NCBI GenBank assembly: GCA_036824245.1
Contig: DAITAO010000004.1
Span: forward strand, 1 to 64,000
Source of the DNA: JACVRM01 sp036824245
GTDB lineage: Bacteria > Actinomycetota > Thermoleophilia > Gaiellales > Gaiellaceae
Direction of reading: 5' to 3'
Length of the DNA: 64,000 nucleotides
Within the stretch, counting starts at the first letter, position 1. Every line of letters starts with the position of its first letter. Shown one piece after another: positions 17,852 to 26,164 of this stretch. The notes under the pieces were generated by a model, which worked only from the letters and a program-made list of their open reading frames with translations, did no database searches and was not told the origin of the DNA. Both the position numbers and the translations under genes were made by a program.

Positions 17852-18721
17852 GTGCTCCGAGGCGTCATTGCGGGTCTCTTCACACTTTTGATCCTGTCGT
17901 CCACCGCGGCGGGCGGAGTGGTCGAGCGTATTCGAGTCGTCGACGCCGGCCGCCCTGAGACCCAGGTCTTTCCGCCCAGCGTGTTCGTGACCGTCGAGTC
18001 GCCCTCCGACTACGCGGCGCAGGCGCCTGGCACCTGGGCAGGCCCGCAGTTCTGGGCGTACGGCCGCCCCGAGGACAGGGGCACCTCGACGCTCGAGTGG
18101 AGCGTCACGTTCCGCGATCGCACCGACGACGTCGCCCGCACCGCGAAGAGCGCTGCCGTGAACGGATGGCCGGAGGATCAGCACAACGGCATCTCCATTC
18201 CGCTCCTGGCGGGCGCCCGCCAGGTCGGCACGCTGCCCGGCTTCTTCGTGCTTACGGCCAACCGCGCGCGGTTCGAGGCCGGCCTCGCCGTGCCGCTCGG
18301 GACAGGCGTACAGGCGGTCGTGCGTTTCCTGCTCGGCAGCCCGTCGACCGACATTTCGGCCTGGGGCGACTACCTCGTGATGGGCTCCTTCCTGGCATCG
18401 AGCTGGAACCGCGGCCAGGCCCTGATCGCGCTCTCGAAAGTGCGCGTGGAGGGAAATCTCGCGCCGAAGACGGTGTCGATCCGGCGCGTGCTCGGGCAGC
18501 GCGCCGTACGCGGCAGGGTCGTCGACGCGTTCGTGAACCCGCTCGTCGGCGTGACAGTCGGGCTCGAGCGCTGGGCGGGAGCAGCCTGGGTCGGCGTACG
18601 CACGGGCCGCACGTCCTCCGCAGGGCTGTACCGCATCGCCGTCCCCGGGCGCGGCCGCTTCCGCACCCTCGTCACGAACGCCGGCACGACAGTGGCGAGC
18701 GCACCTGTCGCCGTCCGGTAA
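17852..18721 (+). CDS. Secreted hypothetical protein with Ig-like/carboxypeptidase-regulatory-like C-terminus
   Basis: The 289-aa protein starts with a signal peptide (VLRGVIAGLFTLLILSSTAAGG) and is otherwise hydrophilic and beta-rich. The middle region has Trp/Gly-containing strands (GTWAGPQFWAYGRPED). The last 80 residues (RAVRGRVVDAFVNPLVGVTVGLE ... GLYRIAVPGRG) resemble a carboxypeptidase-regulatory-like or Ig-type domain, often involved in surface binding. The open frame begins 49 codons earlier, but the signal peptide fixes the GTG start. It sits between ruvC and yebC, which are neighbours in many genomes. No enzyme motif is seen. Confidence 0.65.
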   Translation: MLRGVIAGLFTLLILSSTAAGGVVERIRVVDAGRPETQVFPPSVFVTVESPSDYAAQAPGTWAGPQFWAYGRPEDRGTSTLEWSVTFRDRTDDVARTAKSAAVNGWPEDQHNGISIPLLAGARQVGTLPGFFVLTANRARFEAGLAVPLGTGVQAVVRFLLGSPSTDISAWGDYLVMGSFLASSWNRGQALIALSKVRVEGNLAPKTVSIRRVLGQRAVRGRVVDAFVNPLVGVTVGLERWAGAAWVGVRTGRTSSAGLYRIAVPGRGRFRTLVTNAGTTVASAPVAVR

Positions 18722-18740
18722 CGGCGACTCGACGTAAGCG

Positions 18741-18777
18741 CGGCGCTGACGGGTCAGTCCCCGCTCGAGGACAGACC
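18741..18777. repeat. Diverged copy of the GGGACAGTCCC interspersed repeat
   Basis: A 37-nt intergenic element (beginning CTGACGGGTCAGTCCCC, ending GGACAGACCCTGCG) lies between the secreted-protein gene and yebC, which converge. It aligns without gaps to the copies near 20992 and 56678. No function is assigned; the position between convergent genes would suit a terminator role. Confidence 0.6.
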
Positions 18778-18784
18778 CTGCGTT

Positions 18785-19540
18785 TCAGACGGCCACGGCC
18801 TCCAGGACCCGTTCGGGGATGTCGAAGTTCGCGTAGACATCCTGGACGTCGTCGTTCTCCTCGAGCGCATCCATCAGCCGCACGATCTTCTTCGCATCCG
18901 ACTCCTCGGTGACCTCGATGGTCGTCTTGGGCAGCATCGTGACCTCGGCGGACTCGACGGCGAACCCGGCACGCTCGATCGCATCGCGGACCGCAGCAAG
19001 GTCCTCGGCCGCTGCGGTGACGCGATAGCTCGAGCCGTCGCGCTCGACGTCCTCCGCCCCGCCCTCGGCGGCTGCGAGCGTGAGCTCGTCCTCGTCTGCC
19101 CCGTCGGCTCCGACCAGCACCAGCCCCTTGCGCTCGAAGAGCCACGCTACTGCCCCAGAGGTGCCGAGATTGCCGTCGTGCTTCGCAAAGACGTGACGCA
19201 CGTCTGCCGCGGTGCGGTTGCGGTTGTCCGTCAGCACCTCGACGAGCACGGCCACGCCGCTCGGTCCGTAGCCCTCGTAGACGACCGTCTCGTACGCTGC
19301 CGCATCAGCGTCGGTTCCCGCCCCGCGCGCGATGGCGCGCTCGATGTTGTCCTTCGGCATCGAGTAGGAGCGCGCCTTCTCGATCGCGTTCTGCAGCGCC
19401 AAGTTGGCGGTTGGATCGGCCCCGCCCTCGCGGGCTGCCACGATCAGCGCGCGTGCGAGCTTGGAGAAGAGCTTGCCGCGCTTCGCGTCGGCCGCGCCCT
19501 TCTTGTGCTTGATCGAGGACCACTTGCTATGCCCCGACAT
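18785..19540 (-). CDS. YebC/PmpR family protein
   Basis: The 251-aa product opens MSGHSKWSSIKHKKGAADAK, the invariant start of the YebC/PmpR family, and continues with the three-domain pattern (ALIVAAREGGADP, SMPKDNIERAIARG, GPSGVAVLVEVLTDNRNRT, VAWLFERKG). Family members act as transcriptional regulators or, as shown more recently for some, as translation factors relieving stalling at polyproline stretches. The start overlaps the end of pdxT by 14 bp, so it lies in the pdxT-yebC unit and near ruvCAB, the usual neighbourhood. Confidence 0.93.
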   Translation of the reverse strand: MSGHSKWSSIKHKKGAADAKRGKLFSKLARALIVAAREGGADPTANLALQNAIEKARSYSMPKDNIERAIARGAGTDADAAAYETVVYEGYGPSGVAVLVEVLTDNRNRTAADVRHVFAKHDGNLGTSGAVAWLFERKGLVLVGADGADEDELTLAAAEGGAEDVERDGSSYRVTAAAEDLAAVRDAIERAGFAVESAEVTMLPKTTIEVTEESDAKKIVRLMDALEENDDVQDVYANFDIPERVLEAVAV

Positions 19541-20189
19541 CTTCGCCTCCTGACCGGGCGGCTCCCGCCGGGCGCAGCCCGGCTCCTCCGTCCTCGCGTC
19601 GCTGACCGCGCTCCAGGCCGTCTCTCACAAGACGGAGAAAGAGCTCGTGCACTCGAGTGTCATTCGTGAGCTCCGGATGGAAGGCGGCGACGAGGAAGCG
19701 GCCCTGGCGCAGCAACACCGGATGGCCGTCGTGCTCGGCGAGCACCTCGACCCCAGGACCCGCGTGCTCCACTCGCGGCGCGCGGATGAAAACTCCCCGT
19801 AGCGTGGGCCCCTCGCCAAGATCGAGATCGGCCTCGAAGCTGGCTACCTGACGCCCGTAGCCGTTGCGGTGCACCACCATGTCGACCGCGCCGAGCAGGA
19901 GCTGGCCGGGAACCCCGTCGAGCGCATCGCGGGCAAGCAGGATCATCCCCGCGCACGTGCCGAGCACCGGGCTCTCGAAGTTCCGGATCGCTTCTTCGAG
20001 CCCGTAGAGCCGGATCAGACGTCCGATCGCCGTCGACTCGCCGCCCGGGATAACCAGACCGTCCAGCCCTTCGAGCTGCTCGGGCTTACGCACTTCGACG
20101 GGTTGTGCACCGAGTCGCCGCAGCACGCCGGCGTGCTCGCGGACGTTGCCCTGGAGAGCCAGGATGCCGATGCGAGGTGCTCTTCCCAC
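19527..20189 (-). CDS. pdxT: Pyridoxal 5'-phosphate synthase glutaminase subunit PdxT
   Basis: PdxT releases ammonia from glutamine for the PdxS synthase in vitamin B6 synthesis. The 220-aa class I glutaminase shows IGILALQGNVREHAGVL, the oxyanion loop VIPGGESTAIGRL, the nucleophile motif LGTCAGMILLA (Cys) and the C-terminal His/Glu motif VAAFHPELT. The C-terminal 25 residues are a Gly/Ala/Arg-rich tail longer than usual and overlap yebC. A TACGAT hexamer lies 6 nt before the GTG start. pdxS is about 0.9 kb upstream, separated by a TPR gene. Confidence 0.94.
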   Translation of the reverse strand: MGRAPRIGILALQGNVREHAGVLRRLGAQPVEVRKPEQLEGLDGLVIPGGESTAIGRLIRLYGLEEAIRNFESPVLGTCAGMILLARDALDGVPGQLLLGAVDMVVHRNGYGRQVASFEADLDLGEGPTLRGVFIRAPRVEHAGPGVEVLAEHDGHPVLLRQGRFLVAAFHPELTNDTRVHELFLRLVRDGLERGQRREDGGAGLRPAGAARSGGEDVGA

Positions 20190-20195
20190 GCGGCA

Positions 20196-20201
20196 ATCGT
20201 A
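20196..20201 (-). promoter_or_regulatory. -10 hexamer, pdxT
   Basis: TACGAT on the minus strand, 6 nt before the GTG of pdxT. Confidence 0.45.
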
Positions 20202-20217
20202 ACGACGCTGCGCCGGG

Positions 20218-20973
20218 CTACTCCGAGCGCAACTCGGCCAGCTGGGCCTCGGCGAACACGAGGACGCGGTCGCCGCCCACCACGCGCAGCAGGTCGCACG
20301 CCTGCTGCGTCATCTCGAGGGCCTCGTCGCGGCGACCCCGCTGTGCGCGCACACCGGCGACCGCGAGCAGCTGTGCGGCCTCACCGGGGATCCACCCCAC
20401 GCGTCGGCGCAGCTCGAGCGTCTCCGAGTGACGTCGCTCGGCCGCATCCAGATCGCCCGCTTCCTCGTCGCAAAAGGCGACGTGCCGGAGCGCGTAGGAA
20501 GCGAGGATGTCATCGCCGAGCGCGCTCGCCCGCTCGTAGGACTCTTCGAAGAGCGGCCGCGAAGTCTCGTGATCGCCGCGCACCACCTGGTGGAGGAGCC
20601 CGACGTGGAAGAGCGACTCGGCGATGCCGCGCTCGTCGCCGAGCTCGCGGCGCAGCTCGAGCGCACGCTCGAAGTAGTCGAGCTGGCCGGGCGGCTCGCC
20701 GCGCGACCGGTCGTCCAAAAACGAGGTGTGCAGGGCGAGGCCGCGACGAGCCAGCGCGAATGCCTCGAGCCGACGGTCCCCGCGCGCGCGGGCGACCATC
20801 TCCACGGCGTCGATCGCCTCGGCCAGATCGGAAGAGCGATCCCGCGCGAGCATGTTCTCGTCGGCGAGCACGAGCACACGCTCGACGAGCGCTTCGGGAT
20901 CGTCGCGGTGGGCCAGCTCGTCGAGCGCGTCTTGCCAGCGCCCCGCCAGCCTGAGCTCCGTTGCGATCGGCAT
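20218..20973 (-). CDS. TPR-repeat protein, 251 aa
   Basis: An all-helical soluble protein with degenerate tetratricopeptide repeats, for example YFERALELRRELGDERGIAESLFHVG, YERASALGDDILASYALRHV and RHSETLELRRRVG. It is close in style to the C-terminal repeats of the cyclase-AAA protein in this window but has no catalytic domain. TPR proteins act as binding scaffolds; no partner can be named. It lies between pdxS and pdxT on their strand, but has its own TAGGCT hexamer 6 nt before the ATG, so it is likely transcribed separately. Confidence 0.7.
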   Translation of the reverse strand: MPIATELRLAGRWQDALDELAHRDDPEALVERVLVLADENMLARDRSSDLAEAIDAVEMVARARGDRRLEAFALARRGLALHTSFLDDRSRGEPPGQLDYFERALELRRELGDERGIAESLFHVGLLHQVVRGDHETSRPLFEESYERASALGDDILASYALRHVAFCDEEAGDLDAAERRHSETLELRRRVGWIPGEAAQLLAVAGVRAQRGRRDEALEMTQQACDLLRVVGGDRVLVFAEAQLAELRSE

Positions 20974-20979
20974 CGCGCC

Positions 20980-20985
20980 AGCCTA
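20980..20985 (-). promoter_or_regulatory. -10 hexamer, TPR gene
   Basis: TAGGCT on the minus strand, 6 nt before the ATG of the TPR gene. Confidence 0.5.
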
Positions 20986-20991
20986 ATCGCA

Positions 20992-21028
20992 GCCTGACGG
21001 GACAGTCACCATTCGGGCACAGTTCCTG
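20992..21028. repeat. Copy of the GGGACAGTCCC interspersed repeat
   Basis: A 37-nt element beginning CTGACGGGACAGTCACC and ending CACAGTTCCTGCA, in the gap between the TPR gene and pdxS. It differs from the copy near 56678 at only four or five positions. Confidence 0.65.
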
Positions 21029-21106
21029 CAAAAGCCGCAGGCGCGGCTCCGGCGCGTCGGATCTGAAGGAGGGTGCTCGCCGGGGAACCACGGGTTCCCC
21101 GTGCGA

Positions 21107-21991
21107 CTACCAGCCGCGGGTCTCGAGCAGCTCGTGCTCGGGCAGGGCGGCGGCGGACACCCCGCTCATCGCCTCGCCCAGGCCCTGCGATACGCGCGCG
21201 AGGATCTGTGCGTCGGCGAAGTGCGTCGTGGCCTCGACGATCGCCTTGGCGCGCTCGGCCGGGTTGTCGGACTTGAAGATCCCCGAGCCGACGAAGACGC
21301 CGTCGGCCCCGAGCTGCATGCAGAGCGCCGCGTCTGCCGGCGTGGCGATCCCGCCCGCGGTAAACGTTACGACCGGGAGGCGCCCGTTCTCCGCAACCCA
21401 CTTCACGAGCTCGTGCGGCGCCTGGAGGTTCTTCGCCTCCGTGTAGAGCTCGTCCCCGCGCAGCGACCCGAGCCGCCGGATGCCGCCGAACACCGAGCGC
21501 ATGTGGCGGACCGCGTTGACGATGTCGCCGGTGCCAGCCTCGCCTTTGGTACGGATCATGGCCGCACCTTCCGAGAGACGGCGGAGCGCCTCACCAAGGT
21601 TCCGGCAGCCGCACACGAAGGGCACGGTGAACTTCCACTTGTCGATGTGGTGCTCCTCGTCGGCCGGCGTCAGCACCTCGCTCTCATCGATGTAGTCCAC
21701 CTCGAGCGCCTCGAGGATCTGTGCTTCGACAAAGTGGCCGATGCGCGCCTTGGCCATGACCGGGATGGTGACGGCCTCCTGGATCTCGCTGATCTTCGTC
21801 GGGTCCGCCATGCGGGCCACGCCGCCCTGCGCGCGGATGTCCGCCGGAACGCGCTCGAGCGCCATCACAGCGACGGCACCCGCCTCTTCGGCGATCTGCG
21901 CCTGGTCGGCATCCGTCACGTCCATGATCACCCCGCCTTTGAACATCTCGGCGAGGCCGGTCTTCACGCGCATCGTGCCCGGCTCGGCCAT
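21107..21991 (-). CDS. pdxS: Pyridoxal 5'-phosphate synthase subunit PdxS
   Basis: PdxS builds PLP from ribose 5-phosphate, glyceraldehyde 3-phosphate and ammonia supplied by PdxT. The 294-aa (beta/alpha)8 protein is highly conserved here: KTGLAEMFKGGVIMDVTDADQ, ALERVPADIRAQGGVARMADP, VMAKARIGHFVEAQILEAL, DYIDESEVLTPAD with the catalytic lysine region HIDKWKFTVPFVCG, and LGADGVFVGSGIF. A TAGAAT hexamer sits 6 nt before the ATG, so the mRNA is likely leaderless. Confidence 0.96.
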   Translation of the reverse strand: MAEPGTMRVKTGLAEMFKGGVIMDVTDADQAQIAEEAGAVAVMALERVPADIRAQGGVARMADPTKISEIQEAVTIPVMAKARIGHFVEAQILEALEVDYIDESEVLTPADEEHHIDKWKFTVPFVCGCRNLGEALRRLSEGAAMIRTKGEAGTGDIVNAVRHMRSVFGGIRRLGSLRGDELYTEAKNLQAPHELVKWVAENGRLPVVTFTAGGIATPADAALCMQLGADGVFVGSGIFKSDNPAERAKAIVEATTHFADAQILARVSQGLGEAMSGVSAAALPEHELLETRGW

Positions 21992-21997
21992 GGCTCG

Positions 21998-22003
21998 ATT
22001 CTA
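21998..22003 (-). promoter_or_regulatory. -10 hexamer, pdxS
   Basis: TAGAAT on the minus strand, 6 nt before the pdxS ATG; the best match to the TANNNT consensus in the window. Confidence 0.6.
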
Positions 22004-22485
22004 CCCACCGTTCTGGGCGCGCCACTCAGCGGGAGTCACAGGCGCGCTCGACCCGCCCGCCCGCCTCTATTAGCCGCTACGCGCTCAGCCGTTTAGGCAG
22101 GCCGCGTCCCGGGAAGTTGGGGAGCTTGCGCCGCAAGTCCGCCGCACTCATCGAGATCGCTTTTGTTTCGCCGTCAGGATTCCCTCACAGGGCTGCGGCG
22201 CGAACGTCTCCGCACATCCCTCGACACGGTGAAAAAGTGAAAAACGCCCAGCCGCAGACGCGGATGCCTCGGCCGACGGTGGCCCCCAAAGGGCGATACA
22301 ACTGCACTCGCCGGGCGGGCCGGGGAGCCGACGAGCCTGTCGGCTCATCTCCCCCACCGGTTCCGCCCGGCGTTACCTGTATCGGCACTGCGGCGCCCAC
22401 CCTGAGGCGCCGACCGATCGATCTGATTCGGTTAAGGCGAAGTGCTTGAGCGCCGATTAGGGTAATCGGCTTCGGCCACCGCTAG
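22004..22485. other. Divergent intergenic region with a long nested inverted repeat
   Basis: No convincing gene lies between pdxS and the PAP2 gene. The right half holds a strongly structured element at 22295-22383: GATACA pairs with TGTATC, CGCCGGGCGG pairs perfectly with CCGCCCGGCG, CCGG with CCGG, and GAGCCGAC with GTCGGCTC around a 6-nt loop. Another small hairpin (GGCGCC/GGCGCC) follows. This is a candidate structured RNA or leader for the PAP2 gene; I could not match it to a known riboswitch class. Confidence 0.5.
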
Positions 22486-23046
22486 ATGGCAGCCATCTTC
22501 GACCCACTCCTGCGCGCGGACGAGACAGTCCTCGAGCTGGTCCAGGGCCTGCGCTGGGAGCCGCTCACGCTGCTCTTCGTCATGCTGTCCGGCTGGTGGA
22601 TGAAGGGTTTCGCATTCGTCTTGATCGGGGCGCTGGGCGACCTGCGCTCGCGTCGCATCGTTCCCGCAGCTTCGATGTTCGCGGCGCTCAGTGTGGCGAT
22701 CGGAGGGCTCCTCACCGGACTGCTGAAGGACTCGCTCGAGAGACCAAGGCCGGCAGCGGCGAGCAGCGATATACAGCCCGCCGTGGACACGCCCGGCTCG
22801 TGGTCCTTCCCCTCCGGGCACACGTCGACTGCGTTCGCGGCCGCGGTGGTCGTGGCCAGCCTGCACCCGCGCCTGCGCTGGCCGGTGCTCGCGCTGGCGA
22901 CGCTCGTCGGGCTGTCGCGCATCTATCTGGGCGTCCACTTCACGATCGACGTGATCGCAGGAGCGGCGCTCGGGCTGACGGTCGGCCTCGCGGGCGCCTT
23001 CGTCGCGCGCCGGGCGCGGTGGACTCACCAACCAGCACCGTCCTGA
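22486..23046 (+). CDS. PAP2-family membrane phosphatase
   Basis: The 186-aa membrane protein has the three PAP2 phosphatase motifs: KDSLERPRP (motif 1), FPSGHTST (motif 2, with the catalytic His) and SRIYLGVHFTIDV (motif 3). About five hydrophobic segments flank them. Enzymes of this group dephosphorylate undecaprenyl pyrophosphate, phosphatidate or similar lipid phosphates at the membrane. The next gene, a dolichol-phosphate-mannosyltransferase-like enzyme, overlaps its end by 28 bp, suggesting a shared role in polyprenyl-linked sugar metabolism. Confidence 0.87.
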   Translation: MAAIFDPLLRADETVLELVQGLRWEPLTLLFVMLSGWWMKGFAFVLIGALGDLRSRRIVPAASMFAALSVAIGGLLTGLLKDSLERPRPAAASSDIQPAVDTPGSWSFPSGHTSTAFAAAVVVASLHPRLRWPVLALATLVGLSRIYLGVHFTIDVIAGAALGLTVGLAGAFVARRARWTHQPAPS

Positions 23047-23723
23047 CAGAGCCGCTCGATCCCACGCGGGTCGCGGCCATCGTGCCGGCGCACCTGACGC
23101 CTCCCGGACGAGCGCTCATCGAGGAGCTCACGCAGCTGGTCGGCGAAGTGCTCGTGGTCGACGACGGCATGCCCGCCGAGCAGGCGGCGTTGGCCGCGCG
23201 GCTTGCCGCCTCGACAGGTGTCGGACTCCTACGCCTGCCACGGAACTACGGCAAGGGCCATGCCATCGCGGCGGCCCGCCGGTTTCTGCTGTCCCGTGAG
23301 CGGGGGCCTCACGCGGTCGTCGTTCTCGATGCAGACGGCCAGCATCTGCCCTCTGCGCTGCCCGCCCTGCTCGCTGCAGCCGCGCAGGCGGAGCTCGTCG
23401 TGGGAGACCGCTCCGGCGATAGGGCCGCGATGCCGCTCCTACGCCGCGTGAGCAACCGCGTGTCGAGCCGGCTGCTGGCACTTGTCACCGGAGCGCCGAT
23501 TCCGGACGGCCAGTGCGGGATGCGCATCCTGAGGGGACGAGCACTCCTCGAGATCGAGTTTCCGGGCGGGCGGTACGAGGCCGAGACTCGTCATCTCAAG
23601 AGGTGCATCAGCGCTGGAGTGCCAATCGCGTGGGTGCCGATTCCGGTCGTCTACGAGGGCGCTCCGAGCTCGTTCCGTCCCGGCCGGGACGGCGCGCGCG
23701 TGCTCAGGGCCATTCTCTCCTAG
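23019..23723 (+). CDS. Glycosyltransferase family 2, polyprenyl-phosphate type
   Basis: The 234-aa GT2 protein has the nucleotide-binding start VAAIVPAHLTPPG, EVLVVDDG, RNYGKGHAIAAARR and the DxD-like motif VVLDADGQHLP, followed by VVGDRSGDRAAMP and GAPIPDGQCGMRIL, resembling dolichol-phosphate mannosyl/glucosyltransferases. It has no membrane segment. It likely transfers a sugar from a nucleotide donor to a polyprenyl phosphate; donor and acceptor are inferred only from family. GTG start at VDSPTSTV gives a 28-bp overlap with the PAP2 gene. Confidence 0.8.
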   Translation: MDSPTSTVLTEPLDPTRVAAIVPAHLTPPGRALIEELTQLVGEVLVVDDGMPAEQAALAARLAASTGVGLLRLPRNYGKGHAIAAARRFLLSRERGPHAVVVLDADGQHLPSALPALLAAAAQAELVVGDRSGDRAAMPLLRRVSNRVSSRLLALVTGAPIPDGQCGMRILRGRALLEIEFPGGRYEAETRHLKRCISAGVPIAWVPIPVVYEGAPSSFRPGRDGARVLRAILS

Positions 23724-23780
23724 CGCGGTCGCAGTCGTGGCAGCAGACCGCGCGCCGGAAGTGGATACGCTGGCCGCTCG

Positions 23781-23853
23781 GGGCCCGTAGCTCAGCGGTC
23801 AGAGCAGCCGGCTCATAACCGGTTGGTCCCTGGTTCGAATCCAGGCGGGCCCA
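23781..23853 (+). tRNA. tRNA with CAU anticodon (Met or Ile2)
   Basis: A full cloverleaf: acceptor GGGCCCG/CGGGCCC with discriminator A, D-arm GCTC..GAGC, anticodon stem GCCGG/CCGGT with loop CTCATAA (anticodon CAT), and T-arm with GGTTCGAATCC. CCA is not encoded. CAU tRNAs may be elongator Met or the lysidine-modified Ile2; the TTGGTC variable/T-stem region looks somewhat more like Ile2, but this is not decisive. Its 3' end is the apparent integration site of the island that follows. Confidence 0.93.
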
Positions 23854-23854
23854 T
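23839..23854 (+). repeat. att-like direct repeat, tRNA-proximal copy
   Basis: ATCCAGGCGGGCCCAT, the last 15 nt of the tRNA plus one base, is repeated exactly at 26687-26702. The similarity extends leftwards (GTTCGA versus GTTCG). Direct repeats of a tRNA 3' end mark integrated elements. Confidence 0.75.
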
Positions 23855-23930
23855 TACCACCCACGCGCTCATGCGGAAATCGCTTGGTTGCGCGAGTCAG
23901 GTGTGTCAGCCGTGCCGGAAATGCGCGTGC

Positions 23931-23952
23931 GGTGCCTACCTGGGTGCCTACC
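23931..23952 (+). repeat. Paired 10-bp repeat GGTGCCTACC, left end of tRNA island
   Basis: Two copies of GGTGCCTACC, 12 bp start to start. An equivalent pair with the same spacing lies at the other end of the island (26630-26651), and a single copy at 26772. They could be arm-type integrase-binding sites or remnants of a duplicated end. Confidence 0.5.
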
Positions 23953-23988
23953 TCAGATTTCGCCAGACCGGACAACGGCTATGCGGCT

Positions 23989-24660
23989 TTACCTTCGCGG
24001 CTCGTCGCGGGCCCTCAAGTCAGCCAGCACGATGCTCGGGCTGACGCCTTCCCGCCGGGCGATCACGGTTGCCGCCTCGCCGGCCCGCCGAGCCGCCACG
24101 ACACGGTCGCGGCGCTCCTCAATCACAGTGGCTTCGCGGCGGATGCCGGCCGCCTGCTCGAGCTCGGCCCGCAGCGCGTTCAGCTGGCCATGAACGACCC
24201 GTCGGGGGAGGCCGAGCTGGTCTGCGGCCTCCTCAGGGGAGAAGCCCAACACCATCATCGACCCGATCGAGCGGGCTGTGTGCAGTGCGGTCGCCGATAG
24301 CTTGCTCGAGGTCAGCCCAGCCAGCACCTGTGCCGTCAGCGTCAGCGACTGCGACTGCGACGGCTGCGTCGAGGGAGAGCGGCAACTCGGGTTTCGGGGC
24401 GCGGCTATCGCCGTAGGTTTTGCGGTACCAATCGACGACCCTGAGTGACAAGAATTGTGTGCAGACTCTCCTGAACGACCAACCTCTGCTCTTGTCGTAT
24501 CTGAGGGAGAGCTCGTAGGCGGTGGCGATGAGGTACGAGAGAGCGTCTTCGTAGTGGTGTGGGTCGAGCCAGGCGCGCAGCGTCCGAGCTGGTTGTTGAG
24601 GATGCTTCGGGCGAGCTTCTCGATGTCTCGGACGTCGTGGAATCGGACAGGGCCGGAGAG
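23989..24660 (-). pseudogene. Remnant of sigma-70-like/HTH protein of the tRNA island
   Basis: Two frames together make a recognisable protein. The first (RAWLDPHHYEDALSYLIATA, SLRYDKSRGWSFRRVC, SLRVVDWYRKTYGDSR) resembles the sigma region 2-like domain of phage and element sigma factors, with its VVDWYR motif. The second, in another frame, begins near 24285 (ARSIGSMMVLGFSPEEAADQ, then LGLPRRVVHGQLNALRAEL) and looks like a helix-turn-helix region followed by a charged helix (VIARREGVSPSIVLADLRAR). The frames do not join without an indel near 24280-24300. It may be a dead regulator of the island or a victim of base-calling error. Confidence 0.5.
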
Positions 24661-24876
24661 CAGTCGTTGCTCATAGTGGAGATCCTGCAAGCAGGCTAGA
24701 GCGTACAAAATCGGCCTGCTAGCACGGGCTGAGGCAGTTCGCCTGCATGGGGAGTCGATCTTGCAACGGTGTCCATCCGATGCCCATCCCTCCACCCCCG
24801 CCGAGGCGATGGGACTACGACTGAGCCTCTCCAGTGCCCGCCCAGAGACCCGCGCGGACTACGGGTAATGCCGTGG

Positions 24877-25206
24877 CTAGTGCGTTCCGGATGCAAGAGA
24901 CCACGTTAGGAGCAGCCAGAACGTGGTCAGCAGCGCACCCAAAGTGAGCGCCACTCCGGGCGTGGCGCGGCGGCCGCGCGCACGTCGTTTCAATGCAATG
25001 GCGGCCAATACGACGGCAATCGGTCCGGCCAGTGCGCTGATCGCAAGCGGGGCGTCGGGATCACCGTCGCTCCACATCAGCAGACCGAGGACGCCGGATG
25101 CGACGCCAACGACGGCCACGACGCAGGCTGCGGTTCCCCACGGCTCGGACGCCGGTCGGGGAACCGCAGCTTGAGCCGGATCAGATCCCCAGCTCAAAAC
25201 GACCAT
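24877..25206 (-). CDS. Small membrane protein, 109 aa
   Basis: An intact frame inside the tRNA island with three predicted membrane segments: GTAACVVAVVGVASGVLGLLMW, ISALAGPIAVVLAAIAL and LTLGALLTTFWLLLTW, separated by an acidic loop (SDGDPDAP) and a basic loop (KRRARGRRATPG). The layout is like DUF4190-type small membrane proteins. Function unknown. It lies between the sigma-like and terminase-like remnants on the same strand and is the only undamaged minus-strand gene of the island. Confidence 0.5.
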   Translation of the reverse strand: MVVLSWGSDPAQAAVPRPASEPWGTAACVVAVVGVASGVLGLLMWSDGDPDAPLAISALAGPIAVVLAAIALKRRARGRRATPGVALTLGALLTTFWLLLTWSLASGTH

Positions 25207-25423
25207 CCGCGAGGCCGGGGGGCAGCTCGGCCGGACGGGACAGCATCGGGTCAGGCAGCCGCAGATTCACCTGGGCTCGGACCCTAGCCGTCGCCCATTC
25301 CGCCTGTGGTCAGGTCACGCGTGGAGAAATTTTTCTCGCGGGTGCCTAGGCGGGGGCGGGCATCGGTGGCTGCTCACGGGTCACCCCCGGGTCTCACGGC
25401 GCGCAAACGGGCAGCTGGCGACC

Positions 25424-25771
25424 CGTTAGCGAAGCCTGGCACCGCAGTTGGCGACGGACCGGGATGCTTTCGGAGCAGCCGTTGCCGCAACCTGTCGGCG
25501 ATCACGTCGAGCTCGGCGAGGTGCCAATGAGCGGGTGGACGACTGGCTGTCCGCGGCTGCCGGTCGTCATCACCGGCTTCCCGAGCGACTCCCACTCCTC
25601 GTTTACGACCCTGCGCCGCTCCATCGTCGCCTCATACGCCGCCTGGGCTTCCTCGACCGGGCTCATCCGATGGAAATCCCATTGCGCGAACTTGCGAAAG
25701 CCGAGGGGCGAAGGGGCGGGTGTTCGGAGCCCCCTACGGGTGCCGTCGGGGTGGCACAGTTTTCCTGACAC
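25424..25771 (-). pseudogene. P27-type phage terminase small subunit remnant, frameshifted
   Basis: The first frame ends VMTTGSRGQPVVHPLI, the hallmark GSRGQP..HPL segment of P27-family terminase small subunits, after a helical stretch (VEEAQAAYEATMERRRVV). The continuation, HLAELDVIADRLRQRLLRK, lies in another frame and joins at about 25525. Terminase small subunits recognise phage or satellite DNA for packaging. With the HNH remnant just upstream, this forms the HNH-TerS pair seen at the start of many actinophage packaging modules. No large subunit is present. Confidence 0.6.
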
Positions 25772-25930
25772 CCGCGCACAGCTGGCCCGGTGTCCGGGCC
25801 TCTCTTCTCGGCCATGGGAACCCTCTCTCGCAGACTTGCCCTTTTTGAGGCTGAGCCAAGATGATCCGAGAATGTTGCAAAGCTACGCAGCGTCCAAGGT
25901 GTCGCTTCAACGGCGATTGCATGGCTCTTT

Positions 25931-26149
25931 GTGGCTGGGGCCCAGGCTTCCCAAAGCCACTACCAGCTGTGGGTTGCATTCGCGTGGGCTGTGCCCGCCG
26001 TTGTCCTGGCAGCGATCGTGCTGGCGGTCGCAGCCTTCGTGTTCGAGCGGCCCCTATGGTGGGCCATCGGCGCGTTCTGTGCGAGCTTAGTTTTGCCGAT
26101 CGCGATCTTGATAGTGCTTTCCCGTCTCCCACCGGGCTCGCTCTCATGA
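25931..26149 (+). CDS. Possible small membrane protein, 72 aa
   Basis: A GTG-initiated frame on the strand opposite to the other island genes, with two strongly hydrophobic segments (WVAFAWAVPAVVLAAIVLAV and WWAIGAFCASLVLPIAILIV) and a short tail. The frame is open upstream (ASTAIAWLFVAGAQASQ), so the true start is uncertain. The residue pattern looks like a real membrane protein rather than a shadow, but there is no independent support. It overlaps nothing intact on the other strand. Confidence 0.4.
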   Translation: MAGAQASQSHYQLWVAFAWAVPAVVLAAIVLAVAAFVFERPLWWAIGAFCASLVLPIAILIVLSRLPPGSLS

Positions 26150-26164
26150 GTTTGGTCCTGGGCT

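Noticed and set aside
22295..22383. Known riboswitch (c-di-AMP, cobalamin, SAM) for the structured element before PAP2
   Set aside because: None of the conserved motifs of those classes could be matched; left as an unassigned structure.
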